A stretch of 64,000 bases of DNA, from contig JBHGNT010000001.1 in the NCBI GenBank assembly GCA_043228905.1, positions 1,984,001-2,048,000 on the forward strand, in the 5' to 3' direction. The notes under the pieces are model-generated. The model did no database searches. It saw nothing but the letters and a program-made list of their open reading frames with translations, and had not been told where the DNA came from. Below, one piece after another: positions 1-10,700 of the stretch (its first letter is position 1; the number at the start of each line of letters is the position of its first letter). Source of the DNA: Azolla caroliniana. Its lineage: Eukaryota > Polypodiophyta. Made by a program: the position numbers and the translations under genes.

Positions 1-1770
1 CAAATTTTCAAACAAGAGAAAAATAGAGATTCCCTGTGTTTCACTAAGAAAAATAACCACATCACGTGATGGAAATGCCTAAAAAATAAAGAAGAAAATC
101 TACAAAATAAAAAGTAGTTGGCATAGTCAAATCAAGCAGTTTGGGCACTTAGCTATCGTCAAAAAGGTCATGTCATGCCTTTGATTTCTATCCGATACAT
201 CGTACGACTAATGATGTTATTTTCTTAGTGCAAAGGAAATTTATTGTGAACCTCAAAAATCAATCTTTTTTATCACAATTTTCAGAGTCAAACATGGGAG
301 AGCACGAGCAAGGTGGGAAGAATGGTTGAAGAAGTCTAACATGCTCCTAGAGTGAGATGAGAGTAACACACTTGTATAGATGCTTTGCCAAACATAATGA
401 TCGAAGTGTGCAAATTCGAAGTCTTACACACTCCTAGAGTGTGATGAGAGTAACACACTTGTATAGATGGTTTGGCAAACATAATGATTGAAGTGTGCAA
501 TTTCAATTGTCTTCTAGTGTGGTTCATCTGGTAAAGAGCTTGTTATGCAATGTTGTAGATCATGTCATCCACATTTTGAAGTACTCCACCATTGCCATAG
601 ATATGTTTCATTGCCATATGGGCATTGATACACTAAAATGATTTAATATCTATATCCATTGTAAAACTTTCAATCTAGAACTACATGGAGTAGAATTCAT
701 TAATGCTCATAAGACATTCAACATGCTAGTGAAAATTCAAAAATAATTCTACTCAATATCCATTTCTATGCAACAACATATGGGGATTATGTTCCAAAAT
801 CTCTCTATGGACATTTTATTTATGGTGGGCCTAATAATATAAAAAGTTGATTATTCACAACATGAAATGTTTCTCTCCATGAAATTTTGCAACCCAACTA
901 TGTAATGCCATGTTCCTTTTTATTACAATGTGGGAACATAGGACATTATGTTTAGGATAATGCTACTGTTCATTCTAGAATAAACACTAAAGCCTTGTTG
1001 GAGGCCACAGTATTACCCAACTTGTTTTGAAGAGTGGGCACATCCAAAGAGTTGACATGCTATATGCAAATACTTGGATAACTGTGTAAAACTGTTTCAA
1101 GTTGCTTAGGTGTTTTAAGTGAGAAAGACACCTGATTGGAACACAAACAAATCATCTCTTTTGACCTTAAGTTTTGGATCCCATTCCAGCAAGCTTTCAA
1201 CAATTTGCCTATTGGAATCATTTGTGAGTCATGTAACTGTCATCCACATCCATCGGTCATGTGCAAATGTAGAGTAAATAATGACACAGGTGCTAAGCAT
1301 CTTGGCAATACGTGGAAATAGAGCAGGATATTAACACATCGTAATTTGCCTACAAGTTCATAAATTTACCAAACTGTGAATCATATCTCATATTTAAGGT
1401 AGAGGACAATGCTCCAAAACTTGGAAGTTGTAACTGACTAACCCCTACATATAAACATCCATCATTCCATGGGAAAAATAAGGCTACATTTCATAGTCCT
1501 TTTAAGCCAAAACGTTAATGCAAGTCTGAAAAAATCATGCTGAAACATAGTTCAGTATTGGGGTACCGATATTATGTAAGAGGATATCCTTGCAAGTAAT
1601 TTGATTTAGATGCAATGCACCAGAGTAAACTTGTCCGTGTGTCTTTGCACCAGATGTAGAAAGAGAACTTTGTATTAACATCTACAAAGGGCCAAAATCT
1701 CTTCGGAAGCCAACATTAGAACCATGAAGAACATGATACAACTCAATTGCATAAATTTTGTCTGCATTAA
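1..1770. other. Intergenic, 3' of the PPO gene
   Basis: No protein family is recognisable on either strand. The only clear structure is the direct repeat at 334-507. The last few hundred bases lie just beyond the PPO stop codon and should include its 3' untranslated region, but no boundary can be fixed. Confidence 0.5.
334..507. repeat. Two-copy 87-bp direct repeat
   Basis: The block containing CTCCTAGAGTG and GATGAGAGTAACACACTTG occurs at about 344 and again at 431, an offset of 87 bases, with few differences. A short minus-strand reading frame across it only reflects the duplication. Confidence 0.85.
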
Positions 1771-4700
1771 CTAATTATTTACAGACAAAACCTTCCTGGA
1801 GAATTGAGAGATAGATTCTGCAAATTCATAGGCACTTTCAACACAGCGGCCCAGAGCAACGCCAGAAACATAATTCCCACCTAAAAATATACCCTCTAAT
1901 CCCGCATTCGCCAATGCATTGCGGGCATCACTTAGGATATCAAGATGACCTACTTCAAACTGTGGGATTGCTCTTGGCCACACTCTCACGCCCAATGTTT
2001 CTGGTGTCGATGCATCAGGTTTGATCAACATTTTCCGAACATCTTTGTCAACTTGGTACACGAGTTCTTCTTCACTCTGGCATTCAAAAATTCGCAACAA
2101 AATATGAAAAAAGCACAATTTGATACATTGGCCCCATGAAACATGAAAACATAACCCATAAAAAAGGCCATGAGCACATAAACAGACCATGCATGTGTCC
2201 TTAAATGGATTTCCTATTTTCAGTCTCACAAATTTATTATTTTACACTATTTCATAGGTCATATAAAGGCATACCATGTTGACAATGTCTGGGTTTGTCG
2301 CTCCCCCAATGTAGTTTAATATAAGCACACGATCATCTGGAGCACGACCCGGAAACAAAGATGAAGAGTAGATTGTCCCTACAAATAATGCAATCATCCA
2401 ATACACCTATTTTAGCAACATTTGACAGTGCACGATCATAAAAAACATGTTGCCATGACAAGAAAAAGGACAAAATCCAGTTAAAATATTAAAATATCTA
2501 TTAAAACTTTGTTGAAATTTCTCATCATTTTCCAAATCACTTCATGTACAAAAAGGAATAATTTCTTTTTGTTTTTATGGATACAATGAAAAGGAATCTA
2601 TGTGCTATTGTTTCATGCATTTGATGAAAAGGAATCATGCATGAAGGGATTCTCAACTTATTAGTGAAGGAAAATTTCAAGAACATGGTTTAACATCATA
2701 TAAAGTCAAAGATCAGCAGTTCAACGCCTGCTCTTGCCCTCTATTGGTACAACTTACAAGTAAAAAAGCAGCCTATATCAAGAGGAAATATAAAGAAACA
2801 AAGAGAAAAACACCAAATAGACCAAAGACTTGAAATTACCAAGAATACCTCTCTCATGTAGTCAAACATATTATAACACAGAGGGGTATTCTGGTAATTC
2901 TTGACAGCTTTATGAGGTAATCTAGTAAATACCCAATAAGTACGGTGCTACTGTGGTGAATTTTCCCCTGAATACATACAAAATTTATACAATGTCATGA
3001 TACTCTTCTGATCATTTTGCTAAGAGGAGAGTTAGATATAGGATTAAGGTAACCTCACCTAAGGTTTGAATTCCTTGGCTACGAGGATGGAGCTGGCCAA
3101 AACCCTTGAGCTCACCGTCAATAAGGCGATCTTCTCTTATTGCAGACTTGGGATAAGAAATCGTTACCGCTGCCACTGCTGGATAATGGAACCTTGAAAG
3201 AGAGTCGGCAGCACTTTGCTGCAATTATTGTTATTAAAGAATTTGATATGTTTAGAGCCTTATATTTAGTAGATAAACTTTTGTTTTAGATAAATCTATA
3301 CAAGCAAGATTTGCGTTTCACATGTGGTTATATCCATCATACTTTCACCTTCTCTTTTTAAGCATATAAGTAACACTTCTTGTGAAAGTGTATGTACATG
3401 GGGAACAGATTCCACAAATCATGCTTACATTTGAGTCTATACCTTTTGACCCTTTGAGATAATTTTGGGTTCACCAGAGGTTTTCATCACATTGGACTCT
3501 TTATCTTGTCCTAAGTTTTAATGAAAATAAGTCTGTTTGTACAAAGTATTATTTCAAAAATATTTCAAATGAATAATACAAATCTCTCTAGTCTTTGGCT
3601 ATAACATTTGAATAACAGAGGCTTTTCATTGTATAACCTTTCACATGTAGTTATCCAGACGAACCATCGCATACAAAGAGAATAAATGTGCGTATATATG
3701 CAACGTCACTATATGAAAATAAGGTCAAATGTGTTTTCAAAATGATGTGAATGAGGCTCGTGATGAATCCATGAATTCTAAATGGAACTTCTGATAATCC
3801 AAGTGACAACAAAGCCAAACTGTCACACATACATTCAGCATTTTTTCACCTGGGCAACAACTCTCCAGTCTATTCCCCCTTTGGGAAGCCAGCTAAAGAA
3901 AGAACAATATATTACCATCCCCAAAAGACCATACTATGACCTCTGAGACTTGGTCAAAATCTATTTATGTTAGCCTTCAATGACAGTAAATAAAAGATAA
4001 TTGTTTTTTCAACTACAGGTCAATAAAACTAGTGTCTAAGATACAACTGATTTTTTGGGCCTAAAATCAGGGTTTTCATGAAGTATCAAAAGTGTAGTAT
4101 GATGGGAGGGTGGAAGCTCCAGACCTGCACTTTCTTTCACCTTTATTATCTCTCCTCTACATTCTCTGCTCTTTGGCTGTGTCTCTACTTTTTACAATTA
4201 TTTTGATACTGCTGTCCAACAGCCTTCTCACAGCTTGGTTGTCTCTCCTTTTGTCTCCAAATGTTCGGCTGCTGTTATTAACAGGCTTTCTCTTATGGTA
4301 TCAGAGTTGTGAGGTCTCCATCAGACTAATTTTTTTGCCAGAGAGCACACAATCCTGTCTTCTTTTATCCCACCCTTAGAGGATTTTTCTTTCTTTGTAG
4401 CCTCCCTCCCAAACTATAGAGGAGGTTCTTTTTCCCTCAGCCTTGCCTAGCATCTAGGGAGGAATAGAAAAACCTTGAGCATAAATCTACTCACAGCAGC
4501 TGTAAACAGTCCAGTTGTAGTTCCAGAGGAGGATATCAATGGCCTCACAAGCCACTATTGTTTCCTCAACCATTCCCCGACTCCCCAAGGGGTCCATCTT
4601 GTATGGGCATCAATCTACTTACAGCAGCTGTAAACAGTCCAGTTGTAGCTCTAGAGAAGGATATCAATGGCCTCACATGGCACCATTGTTTCGTCAAATG

Positions 4701-7700
4701 TTCCTCGACTCCCAATAGTCCATCTAGGATGGGAACAATTACTTGGATCTGGAACTGCAGCTAAGGACCTTGCTAGAGTACCACCATAGAACGTAATATT
4801 CGTATTCGTGCAAGCATTCCAACGTTTGGAAACGAACACGTTTGAAATGGGAAAAATACGTGCACCTTTTTTTTCCTTTATTATCAATACAATTTAGCTC
4901 ACCCTAGTGGTAAGGAGTCATGCTACTGCTGTCTATATCTTGGGTTCGATTCCCAATTTTCTCATCTCTTTCTCTCTCTCATTAGTACCATGTCATAGCA
5001 AAATTTTATGTTAGTGTTATAATAGTTTTTTTCTTTTATTTTATTATTATTACAATTAAGCACAACTTAGTGGTAAGTTGTTGTGCTACTATTACTTGTG
5101 TCTTGGGTTCAATTCCCAACTTTCTCATATCCTCTTGTTAGTGTCATGGCAAAATTTTATGTTAGTGTCATGTTCCTTTTTCTTCTTTTTCTTTCTTTCC
5201 TTGTTATTATGCTACTACTGCCTATGTCATGGCAAAATTTTATGTTAGTGTCATGTTCCTTTTTCTTTCTTTCTTTTTTTCTTTGTTATTAGAAACTAGG
5301 TCACAAATTAGGTCACCCTAGTGGTAAGTTGTTATACTAATACTGCGTATGTCATGTTTTCTTCATATTCTCGAATATACGTTTTATGAGTTTTTGAATG
5401 TTTGATTATAATTTTATAATGACATATTTTGATTCAATCTCTATAGTTCATACTCATTTTTTTGTAAAGTTCTAAAGTGAGGATGATAGAGATGTCTTGA
5501 TTTGCATCCCAAAAATATGCATGTGATACAATGCAAATATTGCAACCATACTTATGTTGGTGGTTCACAATGGATTAGAGTCCACTTATTAGGATTGAGA
5601 GTGAATCAATATATAATATGTACCCAGAGTCAATCCAATCCAACTTTGAGATGATTTACCATACACGTTTGATTGAATCATTCTCGAATGCGAATGCACG
5701 TATGATCCGTATGGTTCATTCTATGAGTACCACCATCTATGGAATATGGCAGCGAGAAGAAACCACCAGTAACTTCATCTTCTTCAACTACATCATTTGC
5801 TGGTTCATCTAAAGCTGAGGTTGATTCTTGGCTAGGTAAGGATTCTCATGTTCGTGCTTTTGTCGTGTTTAATATTAAACCTAGCATTGCCTGTAAATTT
5901 CAAGATAACGATGAAACAACAGCCAACAAACTACAGGCAGCCATCAAAAGTAGGTATCATAGAGCTAATCATGCTCAAATGATAGTTGTTGAGACTACTC
6001 AACTATCAAATCTCAAGATTCATGACACTCCAAACATAGTGGATCATATCACACAATTTATTACTCTCCAAAAGAAGGTAGTTTCCTGGGAAGCAAGTCA
6101 ACCGAAGCTCAGTTTGTGCATCATCTAATGACCAAGTTGCCTGAATCACTCTCAGCCTTTGTGACACAATTTCTCTTCTTCCCAACACACTTGATATGAA
6201 TACATATGTTGGCATCAAAATAGGGCCAAAAGGAAGAAAAGTGCTCAAACCTTTAATGAATCGCTTCTCCATACCAAAAGTAAAGTGGAAGCACGATGGC
6301 AACTCCTACAACAAACCCAATCCAAGACCAAAAAACAACTCAGCCTACAAGGAGCGCAATTGTCATTATTGTGGCTACAAAGATCACATTCAGCCTGACT
6401 GTTGGAAAAAGAAAAAAGACAATGCAAAGAAGTCTTCTTCTACTGAAAGTCTGCCAACACCAAAACCAAACTCAACCCATTCAACAAAAGCAACAGTTTT
6501 CCTTGGTATTGAAGAACATTCTTCACATTTGGTTGGACCAACTACCTCAACTATTGATGAGTGGCTAGTAAACAGTCGTGCTACAGTACACATGACTTAT
6601 GACAAATCTTTTTGCATGATGTCAAACCCAGCTCCTCCCAAACCTCCATAGGAGATGTGTTTCTTAACACTTTTTCATTAATGATGAACCTGCCGTTCTT
6701 CAACATGTGCTACATGTGCCTTGCATCTCTGCCAACTTACTTTCAGTCTACCGAATCACAAAGCAAGTTTATGGTGTCTACTTTGATAGCTCAGTTTTGG
6801 AATTCATTGGCACCAACAACCTACAAATCATAGCTAGTGGCACACAAGAAGGGGGTTTATACAAACTTAAATGTTCCCGCAGCCCCTCAGAAAAACCCAA
6901 ATCTCATCTCCTTCAAGCATACCCTACAAGAAGATCCCACATCATGGCATGCTCAGTTTGGTCATCTCGACTACGACTCTCTTCAAAAGCTGTCTTCTTC
7001 GCTGCTAGTTGAGGGTCTTCCTCATTTCAAAATTCCCAATACTCCATGTGTTGCTTGTCTTCATGGCAAGCAACATCAAGAGTCTCTCTCTCACCAAGCC
7101 ATTCATTGTGAAACATCTATCTTGGAGTTAGTGCACCTGGATCTGTGGTTCAATGAAAACCACTACTCTTGGTGGTAATGATAATTTCGCACATAAGGTT
7201 TGGGTTTACTTGCAGAAAAATCTCAAGATTTCACCAAATTTCAAGAGTGGGTAACTCTCGTCAACGAGACATCAAAGAAATTCAAACAATCAGGTCCGAC
7301 CATGGTGAAGAGTTTATCTCACAAGCTTTACACTGTTTTTGCTCTCAACAAGGCATTGCTCGCCAATTTTACACACTGAATACTCCTCAACAAAATAGTG
7401 CAGTAAAAAGGAAGAACCAGACAATCCAAGAGATGGCTCATACAATGCTCTCTCAATCTGATCTTCCTCTCTCGTTTTGGGGTGAAGTTGCAACACAGCT
7501 GTCTGCATTATCAACTGCTGCCCAACTAAAGCAGTTGCTGCAATGACCCCTGAAGAAGCATTTACATGTGCGAAACCCTCAGTTTCTCATTTAAAAGTCT
7601 CTTGGTTGTGATGCTTATTTTCACATTTCAGATGATAAAAGGACTAAATTTGAGTCCAAAACCAAGAAATGCAAGTTCCTTGGTTACAGCATGCAATCTA

Positions 7701-10700
7701 AAGCCTACAGGTTATGGGATCTTGAATCCAAGGCCCTAGTCATCTATAGAGATGTTCAGTTTGTGTAGGCAACTCCACCACCACCTCCAAATCAGATCTC
7801 TCTTCCTAGATTATTCTCTCTCTAGAATCTGCAACTCTTTAAATGCCTTCTCTCTCTTCCACTTTTCCAAGATTATTTCCTCTTCTTCCTCATTGATTGT
7901 ACTTGTTTGGTAGTACAAGGTCACTTAACTACCACAAAATCATTTTCACCTACGTATCCCCAAATTTGGGTAAACAGGCTATACCATCCCTTTCTGTAAG
8001 AATTGAATTTTTGCTGCTACATATAAACAGGCTCTTGTATTTGGCTGTCTGTACCGTTTACAACTATTTTGCTACTGCTGATTAGCAACCTTCTCACACT
8101 CGGATGTGACTATTTTTGGTTCCAACTGTTACACTGCTGCTATTAACAGCTAAACTTTAGAGAGCCAAGAAGCTGGGAAAACATAAAGCCAGTTGCAACA
8201 AAGGAGGTGCACATCTTAAGCAGAATCATGATCATTGTTTTAAAATGGACTTTTTTCCATCTCTTAGAACAGGACTCTATATTAATAGTACCAAAACTGA
8301 CTAAATTGCTAAGCGCCCTAAATCTGATGAAAATATACTAGTATATACGAATACTACAACTAGATTAATCTAAGTCAGTAGTCAATGTTGATGGAAACCA
8401 TGCAGAATAAACCACAACAGCCATGTACTGGCTCCAGGAGACAGAAAAAATGCCCCACTAGGATAGGCACAGACAACGAAATGGGATATGCTTCTACTGG
8501 TTTTCTGAAAAAAATTCCATATGCATTCTCTGCAGTAGACATCATCATTGAGAGCATAAAATGTTCATGTATGCATACACAGTCAATACTCCTAGTCAAA
8601 TGCTTAAGAGCCAGCCATGTTATCTTCACTTGTTTCATTAATTTATTTAGTTATTTTGTTGTTCTCCAAGATAAGACAATATTTTCACATGCATTTTCTC
8701 AATGAATCTCAGACGGCCATTTCCAACTCTTAAGATATATTGATATACCTTTCTTGCTTTATCTCAAAGCTTTGAGATTTGAAACATGCAAGAGTATTCA
8801 GTGCGGCTTGTATGTTTCAAATTTATAGTGCTAATAGAAATTAAAGAATCAAGTAGAACTTACCGATAATGGTCGCAAGATATTACTTGCAACATATGAT
8901 GGTACTGTGAGAAGAACAGACTTTGCTAAAACTGCTTTTACCCCCTCTGGTGTTTTGTATATCAATTTATATCCACCTCCTGATGCTACTTGCATTGATT
9001 CAAGCTTCCAATTGAGTTTTACACTATCACCTAGTCTGACAAGTGTAGCAAAAAATGCTATTGACACTACATAAGCATGCTTTAAGATTGAAAAGACTGG
9101 CAATAAACAATGGAAGTATAATTTTTCCAACTGCATTCAGCTATAATTTACTTTTCTGCGATAGCTTTTGGTAGTGTTATTAATCCTTTCCGAAATGACC
9201 CCACAGTTTGCCCTTTTGGTGTTGGTAACCTCCTATAAGTCAAAACATGTATGTCTATTAACAGACAATCATTGGACAATTATGCAATAACTAAAGATAT
9301 GCAAATCAAGCCCCAGTTCATCTTTTGAAACCAAATATGCAAACGAACTTAAATTTAAAATTCCACCAATGTAGCTATGCAATTGGTTATATTATTTTTT
9401 GTGCTATAAGCATTATTAAGGCTCTCAACAATACCACAATGTCAACCATTAGGTTTTGGGATACATATAACATGTTAAAACTTCAATTCTCATCAAAACT
9501 ATTTATTTGAAACTTTTACTGCCAAAATACATTTTCAGTAAAAAGAAAGAGGTGGGCATAATAGGCTATTAAGATTAAACAATAACTATTGCAGGAAAAA
9601 CTTTATTCTCATATTTTAGGGCGTTTTCAAAATGTCTTGTTGAAGCCATGGAACATCAAATAAAATTAAACTGTAAATCATTTTGCAGGTGATAGAAAAA
9701 CACTAAATAAGTAGTGCATAGAGCATACGGATCTCTTGGTGGTGGAGGGTTTCTTTTCTTTTCTTGAATAAGCTTAAAAGTCCCTCCAATAATGCTTCCT
9801 CCAATATCTTCAAGTCTCCAAACTTTTCCAAATGCTGCCTTCATACTCAGCTTAGCAGGGTTTCCTGCATACACACCTGCATAAAACGTAACACATTCGG
9901 TGAAGCACATAACATGTTTTAACATAACTTTTTGACACTATAACTTGAGTTGAAAAAAGTTCAAAAATATATCGTAAAATCGTTTCCATTGTTAAGTTGA
10001 TCTTGTTGAGGCTTCTTTGTTATGCTTTGAATCATGTCTTCTTTTTTTATTTAACAAGCATCCATGACTTTATTAATACATGGACATAAAGGAAGAATGA
10101 ATGAACAAAAGAAATATATATTAATGTGCCAGACAGTTGTAGCTCAGTTGGTAAGGTTGTCCACTGGAGACCAGAAGGTCATCCATTCAGCCCCTACATT
10201 CTAGTCAATTCTAGTAGAATTGTGCACATATTGAGATTGAAACCCACATGCATGAGCTAATAAAAGTTTGCCTTATCATTCGCGTACAGTCCTAATACAG
10301 AAACAAGGAAAAGTATAATAACATCTCTTGAAGGTCAAAACGGCCTTCAGTTTGTTCAAGGCTATGAGAACAACAAAAGAAATCAAATGAGCAGTTAATC
10401 TTCTTAAATTAGACTTATTAAAGTACTTAGTAGCTGATTCCAACAGTTATGAACAACAAAAGAAATAAAATAGGTAGCCTCCTTAAAGTAGACTTACTAA
10501 GGAAGCTAGCCGACTACAAGAGCTCACTAGAAAAGAAACTACACCAACATTGAAAACATAATTAATTTCTACCTGAGCAGAACGGCTCAATTAACCTCTC
10601 GAAAACCTCCGGCCCAAGGTTACGACGGACAAATTCCTCAACTGATTCTTCATATCCCTACCAATTCCAATAAAAAAAACACATCATATGGAATGAAACA

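Larger units (their letters stand above)
4150..8148 (+). mobile_element. Degenerate Ty1/copia retrotransposon in PPO intron 6
   Basis: Two diverged terminal segments (4150-4283 and 8022-8148) share TTTGGCTGT, TTTACAA-TATTTT, ACTGCTG, CCTTCTCAC and CTGCT(G)TTATTAACA. A primer binding site complementary to initiator tRNA-Met follows the first. The interior carries gag and integrase remnants in copia order, but no reverse transcriptase or RNase H before the 3' LTR, so it is internally deleted. It is antisense to the host gene and spliced out with intron 6. The outer LTR edges and a target duplication could not be fixed. Confidence 0.8.

Noticed and set aside
4893-4965. tRNA gene on the plus strand
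   Set aside because: Same reason: promoter boxes without a foldable cloverleaf, in several tandem partial copies.
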